Positions 1-7,742 of a stretch of 12,094 nucleotides of DNA are shown here, in pieces. Every line of letters begins with the position of its first letter. Position 1 is the stretch's first letter. Source of the DNA: Candidatus Onthomorpha intestinigallinarum (GTDB lineage: Bacteria; Bacteroidota; Bacteroidia; Bacteroidales; P3); the NCBI GenBank assembly GCA_019114015.1, contig DXGG01000146.1, forward strand, positions 1 through 12,094. The letters run 5' to 3'. The notes beneath the pieces are model-generated. The model made no database searches, was not told the origin of the DNA, and saw only the letters and a program-made list of their open reading frames with translations. The position numbers were made by a program, and so were the translations under genes.

Positions 1-752
1 GCGTTATATCTTCAAGTGTGCTGTCAAAGGCAATAACTAAGACAATTTTCGCAACAGGTTCCGAAGAGTTGAGACCTCAGATGGGCGGGGTATTATGCGA
101 GCAGACAACGGAAGGTACCGTATTTGTCGCAACGGATGCCCACAAACTGGTAAAATATACAAGGACTGATTGCAGCGTGGATGAAAACAGAAGTTACATA
201 TTGCCAAAGAAACCCTTGACATTGTTGAACAAACTCCTGGTATCCAACAAAGAGGACGTTGATGTGGTAATAGACAACAACGAAACGAATGTCAGGTTCG
301 ACTTTTGCAACTATACGCTTGTTTCCCGTTTGATAGACGGAAAATATCCCAATTACAACGCGGCCATACCTTCAAACAATCCCAACAAGCTTATTATAGA
401 CCGTAACATGTTGTATGATTCGGTAAAGCGTGTTTCCGTATTTGCAAGCCAGACAAGCAATCAAGTCGTATTCAGACTTAACGGCAACAAGCTGTTGATT
501 TACGCTCAGGACACCGATATGGCCACCGATGCGAGGGAAGAACTGAACTGCAACTATCAGGGCGAGGAAATGGAAATAGGATTCAATGCCAATTATCTTA
601 CCGAGATGTTGAACAATGTCGATACCGAAATGCTGCTTATGGAAATGTCCACACCGGACAGGGCCGGCATAATATATCCGTATGACGAGCAGGCAGAGGA
701 AACTCAGGAGAATATCCTTATGCTTATCATGCCTGTTGTATTGATGAATTAA
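1..752 (+). CDS. dnaN: DNA polymerase III subunit beta (sliding clamp), 5'-truncated
   Basis: The beta clamp is a ring-shaped dimer that encircles DNA and tethers the replicative polymerase. The reading frame is open from base 3, so the gene enters from the left; the GTG at 18 is an internal Val codon, not a start. About 249 residues are present, against roughly 370 for the family, so most of domain I is missing. What remains matches clamp domains II and III: the segment RPQMGGVLCE followed by VATDAHKLV is the typical domain II opening, and DGKYPNYNAAIP is the typical domain II/III junction. The C-terminus LMLIMPVVLMN corresponds to the conserved Met-Pro tail next to the pocket that binds clamp-interacting peptides. 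The next gene starts 21 bases downstream on the same strand with no terminator or promoter visible between them, so co-transcription is likely (inference). Confidence 0.95.
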   Translation, partial: VISSSVLSKAITKTIFATGSEELRPQMGGVLCEQTTEGTVFVATDAHKLVKYTRTDCSVDENRSYILPKKPLTLLNKLLVSNKEDVDVVIDNNETNVRFDFCNYTLVSRLIDGKYPNYNAAIPSNNPNKLIIDRNMLYDSVKRVSVFASQTSNQVVFRLNGNKLLIYAQDTDMATDAREELNCNYQGEEMEIGFNANYLTEMLNNVDTEMLLMEMSTPDRAGIIYPYDEQAEETQENILMLIMPVVLMN

Positions 753-773
753 CAATAAAAAACGATAGAAGCG

Positions 774-1973
774 ATGAAAAAAATTATTTATTTGGTTGCA
801 TTGGCCTTGTTTGTATCATCCACGGCTTTTGCACAGAAGAAAGACAAAAAGAAAGAGGAGAAAAAGAGTTACGAGTTTACCCTTGTGAAGGAAAATCCCG
901 CTTCTTCCATAAAGGATCAGTACCGTTCGGGCACCTGTTGGAGCTTTTCGGGAATTGCCTTGTTGGAATCCGAACTGTTGAAGAACGGAAAGGGGGAATA
1001 TGATTTGTCCGAAATGTGGATAGTCCGCAATGCCTACATGGAAAAGGCCGAAAGATACGTTAGACTTCATGGCAACGCCACATTTGCTGCAGGAGGCGGA
1101 TTCCCTGATATTCCTGCCATGATAAAGAAATACGGTATAGTTCCCGAGGAGGTTTATCCCGGATTGAACTACGGCAAGGACAAACACGACCATTCCGAAC
1201 TGGACAAGGTATTGGAAGGAATAGTCAAGCCAATAGCAAACGCACAGACTATAACTCCTGCATGGAAGACGGCTTTCAACGCGGTGTTGGACGCTTATTT
1301 CGGACCTATGCCGGAGAAGTTCACATATCAGGGCAAGGAATACACGCCTGAATCCTTCGCACAAAGCCTTGGATTGAACTTCGACGACTATATAGAGATA
1401 GGTTCTTTCACTCACCATCCTTTTTACGAGAAGTTCATAATAGAAATACCTGACAACTGGGCAATGGCCTCAATTTACAACGTACCGTTGGATGAAATGA
1501 TGTCGATAATAGACGAAGCGATAATGAACGGATACACCATCGGTTGGGGTGCTGATGTGAGCGAAAAGGGCTTTTCATGGAAAAACGGAGTTGCAATAGT
1601 GCCTGACGAGGAAAAGGTTGACTTGACGGGAAGCGAAAGAGACAGATGGGAAAAGCTTACTGCCGCTGAAAAAGCCAAAATGGCCTATTCGTTTGACGGA
1701 ACGGCAAAGGAAAAAACCATAACACAGCAAATGCGTCAGGAGGCTTTTGACAATTTTGAAACCACTGATGACCATGGAATGCAGATTGTGGGAATATACA
1801 AGGACCAGAAGGGAACCAAATTCTACAAGGTGAAGAATTCATGGGCTGCAGAGAATATCTATGACGGATATTTCTATGCTTCAGAAGCTTTCGTAAGGTA
1901 CAAGACGATAGATTTCCAGGTTAACAAGAACGCCTTAAGCGCGGAAATGAAACAGAAATTGAACATAAAATAA
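774..1973 (+). CDS. Exported C1B cysteine peptidase (bleomycin hydrolase / aminopeptidase C family)
   Basis: This is a 399-residue papain-fold peptidase of the C1B family, which usually trims amino acids from peptide N-termini. The catalytic set is complete: Gln49 (oxyanion hole) and Cys55 in DQYRSGTCWSFSG, His334 in DDHGMQIVG, and Asn355 in VKNSWA. Residues 1-20 form a signal peptide (MKK, a hydrophobic core, then SSTAFA before Gln21). A very Lys/Glu-rich stretch at 22-31 follows. The protein should therefore be exported to the periplasm or beyond, unlike the classical cytosolic PepC and bleomycin hydrolases, which are also somewhat longer (about 440-450 residues). The start at 774 is chosen because the signal peptide begins there and the stop of dnaN lies just upstream. 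A likely role is peptide catabolism in a protein-fermenting bacterium (inference). I cannot tell aminopeptidase from endopeptidase activity by eye. Confidence 0.9.
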   Translation: MKKIIYLVALALFVSSTAFAQKKDKKKEEKKSYEFTLVKENPASSIKDQYRSGTCWSFSGIALLESELLKNGKGEYDLSEMWIVRNAYMEKAERYVRLHGNATFAAGGGFPDIPAMIKKYGIVPEEVYPGLNYGKDKHDHSELDKVLEGIVKPIANAQTITPAWKTAFNAVLDAYFGPMPEKFTYQGKEYTPESFAQSLGLNFDDYIEIGSFTHHPFYEKFIIEIPDNWAMASIYNVPLDEMMSIIDEAIMNGYTIGWGADVSEKGFSWKNGVAIVPDEEKVDLTGSERDRWEKLTAAEKAKMAYSFDGTAKEKTITQQMRQEAFDNFETTDDHGMQIVGIYKDQKGTKFYKVKNSWAAENIYDGYFYASEAFVRYKTIDFQVNKNALSAEMKQKLNIK

Positions 1974-2030
1974 TTACGGTCCGATTTCGGTTTTCCGGAA
2001 TTTGATTTTAAAAAAACGAATTCTGAATTC

Positions 2031-2080
2031 AAAAAAATGAAACTTGATTCTGATATGACGGAATCAAGTTTCATTTTTTT
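2031..2080. terminator. Bidirectional terminator, perfect 20-bp dyad
   Basis: The arms 2031-2050 and 2061-2080 are exact reverse complements, separated by a 10-base loop (TGATATGACG). Each arm ends in a run of seven A or T, so either strand gives a stem (core TGAAACTTGATTC) followed by a U-run. It lies 57 bases past the stop of the peptidase gene, in a convergent junction. It should end rightward dnaN/peptidase transcripts and back up termination of leftward aspA transcripts. Confidence 0.85.
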
Positions 2081-2087
2081 AGTATGG

Positions 2088-2119
2088 AAAAAGGTGTACA
2101 CAAGACGTGCACACCTTTC
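2088..2119 (-). terminator. Rho-independent terminator of aspA
   Basis: Read leftward, AAAGGTGTGCAC pairs with GTGTACACCTTT around a five-base loop, with one G-U wobble. TTTTT overlaps and follows the 3' arm (complement of 2088-2092). It sits about 28 bases beyond the aspA stop at 2147. On the plus strand the wobble becomes an A/C mismatch and no T-run follows, so it is read as the leftward terminator. The bidirectional dyad lies immediately beyond. Confidence 0.75.
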
Positions 2120-2146
2120 TGATTGTTATGAATTTGTTTTGTTGTT

Positions 2147-3586
2147 TTAGTGTTTAGGCTTGATGTCAAGCTTTACGGGAGCTATCATGTTTTCAGGTTT
2201 AAGGATTGTATCCAAATCCTCCTTGGACAATATGTCGTGTTCAAGAACCAAATCATAAACTCCTTTGCCGGTTTGTACCGCTTCCTTGGCTATTTTCGTG
2301 GAGTTTTTGTATCCGATTATAGGATTCAATGCAGTGACAATGCCTATTGAGCCTTTGACCTGGCGTTCGCAGTTTGCGGCATCGGCCTTTATTCCGTCTA
2401 TGCACAATGTTCTCAGTGTATCGAAGCCGTTGGTCAACAGGTTGATTGATTCGAACAGACAGTAAACCAATACCGGTTCCATAACGTTCAATTCCAACTG
2501 GGCGTTTTCGGCTGCGAGCATTACGGCAGTGTCGTTGCCTATAACTTTGTAGCAAAGCTGGTTCATCACTTCAGGGATGACAGGGTTTACTTTGCCTGGC
2601 ATGATTGAGGAACCCGGTTGCATTTCAGGGAGGAACAGCTCGTGTATTCCGCATCTTGGACCGGAACCCATCAGTCTCAAGTCGTTGCATATCTTTATGG
2701 CCTTCAATGCTATTCTTTTCAACTCGGATGAATATCCCACCAGGGAAGAGGTGTCCGATGTAACCTCTACAAGGTCTTCTGCAAGGCGAACGTTCCATCC
2801 GGTTATCTCTCTCAGAGCTTCGACGCAAAGTTTGCTGTATCCCGGTTCTGAACATATACCGGTACCTATTGCAGTGGCTCCCATGTTTATGCACAACAGT
2901 TCGTCAGCGGCTTTATCCAGGTTGGTTATTTCTCTTTTCAACAGATTGGCAAAGGCTTGGAAGGTTTGTCCCAAGGTCATCGGAACGCCGTCCTGAAGTT
3001 GGGTTCTTCCCATTTTTATGATGTGTGCGAATTCTTTTGATTTTGCCTCAAGCGAAAGAACTATTTTGTTCAAGGCTTCTGCAAGTTTTTTGTTTTCGAG
3101 GTACAATCCGAAATGGAAAGCGGTAGGGTAGGCATCGTTTGTAGATTGTGATGCGTTCAAGTGGTCGTTAGGGGAACAGAATTCGTATTGTCCGTGTTCT
3201 TTTCCCATTATTTCCAATGCTCTGTTGGCGAGTACTTCGTTTGCGTTCATGTTAACGGTAGTTCCTGCGCCGCCCTGAATCATGTCAGACAGGAAGAACT
3301 CGTGATGTTTTCCCTCGAACAGTTCGTCGCAAGCCTGAGATATGGCTTTGAATTGTTCATCGCTCAATTTGCCTTGCTTGTGGTTTGCAACGGCTGCTCC
3401 TTTCTTTGTCAAGGCCATTCCTTTGATAAAGTTGGGATAGTCGTTCATCAGTCTGCCTGATATTTTGAAGTTCTCGAAACCTCTCAATGATTGTACTCCG
3501 TAAAGAGCTTCAACAGGGATTTCTCTTGTGCCGATAAGGTCACTTTCTTGGCGTGTTTTGCCTGAATATTTTGTTGAATCTTTCAT
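2147..3586 (-). CDS. aspA: Aspartate ammonia-lyase (aspartase)
   Basis: Aspartase is a cytosolic homotetramer that reversibly converts L-aspartate to fumarate and ammonia. The 479-residue length fits the aspartase/fumarase superfamily. The three conserved regions are present: GGAGTTVNMNANEV (105-118), SQSTNDAYPTA (146-156), and the superfamily signature GSSIMPGKVNP (325-335), whose Ser327 is the expected catalytic serine. Gln196 in GRTQLQDG favours aspartase, because class II fumarases carry His in that place (GRTHLQDA). In an anaerobe the fumarate can feed fumarate respiration or the reductive TCA branch (inference). The ATG at 3586 is the only sensible start, giving the family's typical N-terminus (SDLIGTREIP, ALYGVQ). 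The gene appears monocistronic, with a promoter-like box upstream and two terminators downstream. Class II fumarase is the main alternative, judged unlikely. Confidence 0.95.
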   Translation of the reverse strand: MKDSTKYSGKTRQESDLIGTREIPVEALYGVQSLRGFENFKISGRLMNDYPNFIKGMALTKKGAAVANHKQGKLSDEQFKAISQACDELFEGKHHEFFLSDMIQGGAGTTVNMNANEVLANRALEIMGKEHGQYEFCSPNDHLNASQSTNDAYPTAFHFGLYLENKKLAEALNKIVLSLEAKSKEFAHIIKMGRTQLQDGVPMTLGQTFQAFANLLKREITNLDKAADELLCINMGATAIGTGICSEPGYSKLCVEALREITGWNVRLAEDLVEVTSDTSSLVGYSSELKRIALKAIKICNDLRLMGSGPRCGIHELFLPEMQPGSSIMPGKVNPVIPEVMNQLCYKVIGNDTAVMLAAENAQLELNVMEPVLVYCLFESINLLTNGFDTLRTLCIDGIKADAANCERQVKGSIGIVTALNPIIGYKNSTKIAKEAVQTGKGVYDLVLEHDILSKEDLDTILKPENMIAPVKLDIKPKH

Positions 3587-3634
3587 TGTTGTGATACTTT
3601 TGAAATTTGACTTTTACATTTTTCAAATAAAGTG

Positions 3635-3642
3635 CAAAAGTA
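3635..3642 (-). promoter_or_regulatory. Promoter-like -7 box for aspA
   Basis: On the minus strand this reads TACTTTTG, matching the Bacteroides -7 consensus TAnnTTTG. It would start transcription about 40 bases before the aspA ATG. No exact TTTG -33 box lies at the right distance; a T-rich segment (complement of 3666-3672) is the nearest candidate. A 5-bp dyad, ACGGT/ACCGT at 3660-3664 and 3672-3676, overlaps that -33 area. Confidence 0.5.
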
Positions 3643-3710
3643 CAAAAACATTTGATATAACGGTGATAAAAACCGTGATTTGAATAAATTGTGATATGTT
3701 TGTAATATTC

Positions 3711-3983
3711 TTATCGGAAGACTTCCACGGAACCTGTAAATTCAAAATCTTTTGTTTTTCCCTTTGCCTTAAAGCGATAGAAGTATGTTCCTGCTGCGGA
3801 CTTTGTTGCGGCAGGAGACCAGAAATCTTCCTTTTTTGAAATATTCTCTTTAAGGTATATTCTTTTTCCGTATCGGGTATAGATGGCGAGCTGGTTGTAT
3901 GAGAAATAAGTATTTCCCAAAAGCCCTATGATTTCAAATGTATCGTTTATTCCGTCATCATTTGCACTGACCATGTTGGGAAA
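3711..3983 (-). other. CHU_C / T9SS type B C-terminal sorting domain
   Basis: These are the last 90 residues of the large secreted protein. The motif order is that of the gliding-motility-associated C-terminal family: FPNMVSANDDGINDTFEI, then NQLAIYTRYGKRIY, then a Trp-containing turn (DFWSP), then AAGTYFYRFKAKG, ending in FTGSVEVFR. Domains of this kind are recognised by the T9SS outer-membrane translocon. Their presence implies that the organism encodes PorK-PorN, SprA and related proteins elsewhere. Confidence 0.85.
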
Positions 3984-6900
3984 ATGAAGGTTTATTATGT
4001 GCAGGTTAAGATAATATGAACTGTCGCAACCATTTTCGTCAGTAAAAACTCTATTATACTCACCGCTTTCGCTTTCAGAAAATCCGTGTTCAGAATATGT
4101 TTCACCCGCAAATATTTCCACATCCAAGGTGTCGGCGAATAATTCAAAACGAGTGAAATTCAAAGTCAACAGACTGTCACACCCATGTTCTGTCTGCATA
4201 TATTCGGTATATATACCGCTTTCTTCCTGGTAAAAATTGTCATCCTCGTAAGGCATTCCACAGAGTGAAGAATATATGGTGTCATTATAAGTAGGATTTA
4301 CTAGTAAATCAAGATGTACAATACTGTCACAACCGGTTGAAGATGTCAAATGCCTTGTATAGAGTCCGGTTTCATTTTCGTTAAATCCGTTTTCTGTATA
4401 TGTTTCTCCCTGACATATTTCTGCCGAAATGGTGTATTCATAGTTAGGATTTACGGTAAGGTTTAATGTAATTACGCTATCGCAGTTGTAGATGTTGCGA
4501 TAAGACTGAATATATGTCCCGGTGCTATTTTCCGAAAAGCCGTATTCCGAGTAGATTTCTCCTTCGCAAATGTTTTCATCCAAGGTTAAAAAAAATGAAG
4601 GCTGTACTGTAAGTTGCAGATGTATTATGCTGTCACATCCAAACTCATTTTGCAGAATGTTTGTGTACAATCCCGATTCGCTTTCGTTGAAACCGTGTTG
4701 CGTATATACGGACCCCATGCAAATGGTATCAAAAATCAATGTATCGTAAACAGGATTCACAGTAAGATGAAGCACACCCCAATTTGTGCATCCTGCATCT
4801 GTTATGGAGCTATGGTAATAAACACCTGTTGAGTCGGCCTCAAAGTATTCGTCCGAATAGGTTTCACCCTCACAAATTGAGGCATAAATTGTATCATTTA
4901 AGGTAGGATGTACAACAATCGTTTTTATCGCACTGCCTCTGCAACTTTCTCCATCTTTTAGACTCAATGAAAAATCCCTTGTTTGGTCTGCTACAAAAAT
5001 TATGCTGTCTGTTGTCTCCCCTGTATTCCATAAATAAACAGGTTCGTCAATGTTACATCCTGCCAATTGAGCGGCATACAACACTATAGTGTCTCTTTGA
5101 CAAACCGTGTCAACAGCCAATATATTGGCACAGATGAAATCAATCGTTATTTGCGCGTACGCTGAATCTGCACATTGGGAGTTTGAAAGCATAGACATCA
5201 AACGAATATCGTATACTCCATTTGTATCGTAGTGTCTTACCACTTCCCTGTCAAAAGATACTGTTCCGTCTTCAAAAATCCAGAAGGAAGAATCCATGAT
5301 ATGTTCGGTAAATGTGCTATATGTCGTATCAAAGTCCAAATAGCTCAAGTTCTCAAAATATACATTGCCTTCGCAGGCATCGATTCTATAGTTTATTTCC
5401 GAATGTGGCATAAGGTTGATAGATGTTGTTGAAAGTGTAAAATTACATTCAGGATTTCCAATGAAGGAGGCTATACAATTGTAATTCGTACTGTCGATAG
5501 GTACAACTATTTCATAGTTCGTAGATAATAGTGTTGTGTCATTTTCTTTGTACCACTTGTATTCAAATCCAAGAGGAGCCTGAAGATGAATACTGTCTCG
5601 GGCATCACATAAGTTTACAAGATAGATTCTTTTTTTTGCACAGTCCAACGTAAAATAAGCATAGCCGAAATGTCCACCCTCTTGACAGTCGTAAGTTGTA
5701 AGACGAATTTTGATTGTCTGTTCATGGTAAGGTGCTATGTCAACGCCTAATGTAGTCCAATCTTTATAAAGATTCGTTTGCCCGCCTACCTCAACCGAAT
5801 TCCACCCTAAGTCTCCGCTCGCATAGAAATCGGCAAATCCGCACAATGAATCTATCAATTGGTCGTTTTCATCCAATATTTCGAGCGTAAAACGCGGTTG
5901 TTGGTTAAGTTCGTGTCCGGGATCCTGCAAAACAACAGCATATTGCAATCTAATCATATCATATTCCGTTGAATCTACAGTGTATTCGTATGAAATGCTT
6001 TCAGCCTGTGCACCTATATTGTCGTTGCCCAATCTTACGGATGCTTTTTCTCCCGGAGGTATTATTCTAAGTTGATAATTTGTATGGGCATCATATTCAT
6101 TGGTATCTACGTTCATAACTTGTCTGTTCGAAATTATTCCCCATGAATTGTAAGGATTATTCGGACTTTCATAGTAAGGATTTTCATAAGTTCCCCAAGT
6201 AAGATAGGTATTTGCTCCGGTAAAGTTGGTGAAATCCAAACAATTGTTCAATGGCGTTTTATATTGGAATGACCTTCCCTGAGAAATCTCGCATTCATCG
6301 CATAACGTATAAACAAAGAAAGTATAGTCTGTAGCTTCCTTGAGGTTGTTTATGGTACATTCTTGAATTCCTCTTGCTATTGTGTCGTAATATGTCACTT
6401 CATCCGAACCGTTCGTTTCTTTATAACCTACAACATAATAATCAATGGTGTCTATATCTTCCCACCACACGGTTATTGAATTGTGTGATATGTCCTTGCA
6501 CCACGCATTGTTGACTTCAGGACATCCGAAATACACATCCTGTGTATATAAGTTGTTAGTACTATAAATATTCCAGCAGTTCATAGGAGAATCTCCTAAT
6601 GTCCCGACAATAATAACACGTGTATTTTGATTGCAAATTTTAGGTAAAACCAAATGATTTGAAGAAACCGGATCATAGTCTTCAAGATCCGGTTCTGTTG
6701 CGAAGAACCAATTGACGCCCTCTACATCATCCCAGTTGAAATATATGGAGTCATCGCCGATTGTGTACGTAACATTTTCCGGTTCTATGCTTGCGCAGTA
6801 TTCTCCCAATACTCCGCATCTGTCAACCGAGTTGCAATCTTCTCCGTAAACGTGATATGTTATTCCGGTATTGGGTGTCAGGTTTGTTATTGTTACAGAA

Positions 6901-7517
6901 TTTGTGTTGCTTTGCACAGTATGTACCTGATATGAAGGATCTGCGAATGTTTTGTAGTAATAATGAGTTGTTGATGTTTCAACGTACTCTATGGTGTAAG
7001 GAACATTGTCTTCACCTTGCCAGGAGAGTTGTACGGTTGTTGAATCTATGTATTGGCATTGGACATCGGAGGGAGGAATACAGTTACAGGCTTCGAAATA
7101 AATCTCAAAACCTTCTTGAGGATCATCGTCGTCAGCACTGAATTTTACGCTTAAAACATTAGTATCCACATAACACATGTATGTTTCCCTGTACCATAAC
7201 TGCTGTATTATGTCTGTTGAGGATATGTCTCCTTTTAGCACTTCCAGATTTACCCTGTCAATTGAACTGTTGTTGTACCAGTCCAATTTTGATATGATTG
7301 TAACTTTGAAGTGATGGGAAGGATTTGTCGCACGAATGGTATAGGATGCATTGACCCTTGACGAATGATTGCCATTGCTCCCTCCGTCATCGTATAATAC
7401 GCAATTGTCAGAAACAACTTCATTGTGTCCGCTTACTCCCATGTATAATGTTTGTTGGGAATGACCGATAAGACAATACAGTAATAATATTATAAAAACA
7501 ATGTTTTTTCTAATCAT
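3711..7517 (-). CDS. Large modular secreted protein with FN3/PKD-like domains, six tandem repeats and a T9SS type B sorting domain
   Basis: The chosen start gives 1268 residues; subtract 19 from the positions below, which count from an in-frame TTG at 7574. The order is: signal peptide (20-39); CUB-like domain (42-163, C58 then YDDGG); three fibronectin III-like domains (about 166-250, 263-340, 350-432); jelly-roll-like domain (about 445-645); Ig-like segment (650-720); PKD-like domain (722-813, FEDG and HYDTNGVYDI); Ig-like segment (814-890); six repeats (893-1197); and a CHU_C gliding-motility-type C-terminal domain (1198-1287, FPNMVSANDDGINDTFEI, IYTRYGKRIY, AGTYFYRFKAKG), the type B T9SS sorting signal. 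The protein should cross the outer membrane by T9SS and be attached to or released from the surface. Adhesion or glycan/protein binding is inference; no catalytic domain is seen. The ATG at 7517 is preferred because the signal peptide begins there, but the ATG at 7565 is also possible. Base composition is markedly A+T-richer than in the neighbours. Confidence 0.88.
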   Translation of the reverse strand: MIRKNIVFIILLLYCLIGHSQQTLYMGVSGHNEVVSDNCVLYDDGGSNGNHSSRVNASYTIRATNPSHHFKVTIISKLDWYNNSSIDRVNLEVLKGDISSTDIIQQLWYRETYMCYVDTNVLSVKFSADDDDPQEGFEIYFEACNCIPPSDVQCQYIDSTTVQLSWQGEDNVPYTIEYVETSTTHYYYKTFADPSYQVHTVQSNTNSVTITNLTPNTGITYHVYGEDCNSVDRCGVLGEYCASIEPENVTYTIGDDSIYFNWDDVEGVNWFFATEPDLEDYDPVSSNHLVLPKICNQNTRVIIVGTLGDSPMNCWNIYSTNNLYTQDVYFGCPEVNNAWCKDISHNSITVWWEDIDTIDYYVVGYKETNGSDEVTYYDTIARGIQECTINNLKEATDYTFFVYTLCDECEISQGRSFQYKTPLNNCLDFTNFTGANTYLTWGTYENPYYESPNNPYNSWGIISNRQVMNVDTNEYDAHTNYQLRIIPPGEKASVRLGNDNIGAQAESISYEYTVDSTEYDMIRLQYAVVLQDPGHELNQQPRFTLEILDENDQLIDSLCGFADFYASGDLGWNSVEVGGQTNLYKDWTTLGVDIAPYHEQTIKIRLTTYDCQEGGHFGYAYFTLDCAKKRIYLVNLCDARDSIHLQAPLGFEYKWYKENDTTLLSTNYEIVVPIDSTNYNCIASFIGNPECNFTLSTTSINLMPHSEINYRIDACEGNVYFENLSYLDFDTTYSTFTEHIMDSSFWIFEDGTVSFDREVVRHYDTNGVYDIRLMSMLSNSQCADSAYAQITIDFICANILAVDTVCQRDTIVLYAAQLAGCNIDEPVYLWNTGETTDSIIFVADQTRDFSLSLKDGESCRGSAIKTIVVHPTLNDTIYASICEGETYSDEYFEADSTGVYYHSSITDAGCTNWGVLHLTVNPVYDTLIFDTICMGSVYTQHGFNESESGLYTNILQNEFGCDSIIHLQLTVQPSFFLTLDENICEGEIYSEYGFSENSTGTYIQSYRNIYNCDSVITLNLTVNPNYEYTISAEICQGETYTENGFNENETGLYTRHLTSSTGCDSIVHLDLLVNPTYNDTIYSSLCGMPYEDDNFYQEESGIYTEYMQTEHGCDSLLTLNFTRFELFADTLDVEIFAGETYSEHGFSESESGEYNRVFTDENGCDSSYYLNLHIINLHFPNMVSANDDGINDTFEIIGLLGNTYFSYNQLAIYTRYGKRIYLKENISKKEDFWSPAATKSAAGTYFYRFKAKGKTKDFEFTGSVEVFR
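3984..4898 (-). repeat. Six tandem ~51-codon protein repeats
   Basis: Six consecutive units start at codons 893, 944, 995, 1046, 1097 and 1147 of the large secreted protein (counted from the TTG at 7574). They are 51, 51, 51, 51, 50 and 51 residues long. The consensus is about DTIxxxICEGETYxExGF, then SxSGxYxxxLxxxxGCDSIxxLxLTVNPxY. Cys9 and the Cys of GCDS (residue 37; 36 in unit 5) are kept in units 1-5. Unit 6 has lost the first Cys (EIFAGETY) but keeps GCDS. The units are divergent at DNA level, so this is old duplication rather than recent expansion. Similar GETYxENGF...GCDS repeats are known from other Bacteroidales surface proteins. Their function is not established to my knowledge. 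Confidence 0.85.
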
Positions 7518-7565
7518 GGTGATGTAACAAATGATATTTTTGGATACAATATTTTTCCTAACCAT
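7498..7565 (-). repeat. Duplicated start region of the large secreted-protein gene
   Basis: Reading leftward, the 20 bases beginning at the ATG at 7565 and the 20 bases beginning at the ATG at 7517 match at 17 positions. They encode MVRKNIV and MIRKNIV in the same frame, 48 bases apart. Each copy holds a potential start codon, so the true translation start is ambiguous from sequence alone. Only the downstream copy runs straight into the hydrophobic signal-peptide core. Confidence 0.7.
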
Positions 7566-7580
7566 ATCAAACAAATGGAT

Positions 7581-7668
7581 ATGAATTTTGCAAATTTATC
7601 ATTCGTTTTCTATAAATATGCAGTTCTTGTTGGTTCTTATCCGCTTCTATGCGGATTTGCATATTCAT
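7581..7668. repeat. Inverted repeat pair enclosing a small hairpin in the divergent promoter region
   Basis: ATGAATTTTGCAAAT (7581-7595) and ATTTGCATATTCAT (7655-7668) are inverted copies with one base missing and one mismatch, about 60 bases apart. Next to the second arm is a separate perfect dyad, ATCCGC-TTCTAT-GCGGAT (7639-7656). The left arm overlaps the -7 box of the leftward gene. The layout could be paired operator sites, but this is inference. Nothing else recognisable is in 7518-7711. Confidence 0.45.
7591..7598 (-). promoter_or_regulatory. Promoter-like -7 box for the large secreted-protein gene
   Basis: On the minus strand this reads TAAATTTG, an exact match to TAnnTTTG. It would start transcription near 7585, about 20 bases before the ATG at 7565 and about 68 before the ATG at 7517. 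No exact TTTG -33 box is seen at 19-21 bases. The box is overlapped by one arm of the inverted repeat at 7581-7595. Confidence 0.5.
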
Positions 7669-7711
7669 TTTAAACCAAACCGTAAGAGTTTTTTTTGTAT
7701 CCTTTAAAAAT

Positions 7712-7742
7712 TTTGCGGTTTGAAATATTTATCGTATGTTTG
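7712..7742 (+). promoter_or_regulatory. Bacteroides-type promoter of the small secreted-protein gene
   Basis: A -33 box TTTG (7712-7715) is followed after exactly 19 bases by TATGTTTG (7735-7742), which fits the TAnnTTTG consensus. Transcription would start about 5-7 bases later, leaving a 5' leader of roughly 35 bases before the ATG at 7783. It is the best-formed promoter in the window. It also argues against any start codon upstream of 7742, such as the TTG at 7720. Confidence 0.8.

Noticed and set aside
18..20. GTG as a dnaN start codon
   Set aside because: The frame is open to the window edge, and the preceding residues (VISSS) continue the clamp sequence. The gene is simply truncated.
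816..1418. 200-codon minus-strand open frame
   Set aside because: It is the antisense shadow of the peptidase gene, whose catalytic motifs are all on the plus strand. It has no domain or promoter.
2015..2030. Two GAATTC palindromes near 2018-2030 as a site-specific feature
   Set aside because: They are short six-base palindromes in A+T-rich spacer with no further structure, so chance is sufficient.
3660..3676. Dyad ACGGT/ACCGT as a terminator of the large secreted-protein gene
   Set aside because: It has only five base pairs and no T-run directly after it on the minus strand. It fits better as part of the aspA upstream region.
3984..4898. CRISPR-like or DNA-level tandem repeat array
   Set aside because: The periodicity is at protein level, about 153 bases, with diverged DNA. 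There are no constant repeats with unique spacers.
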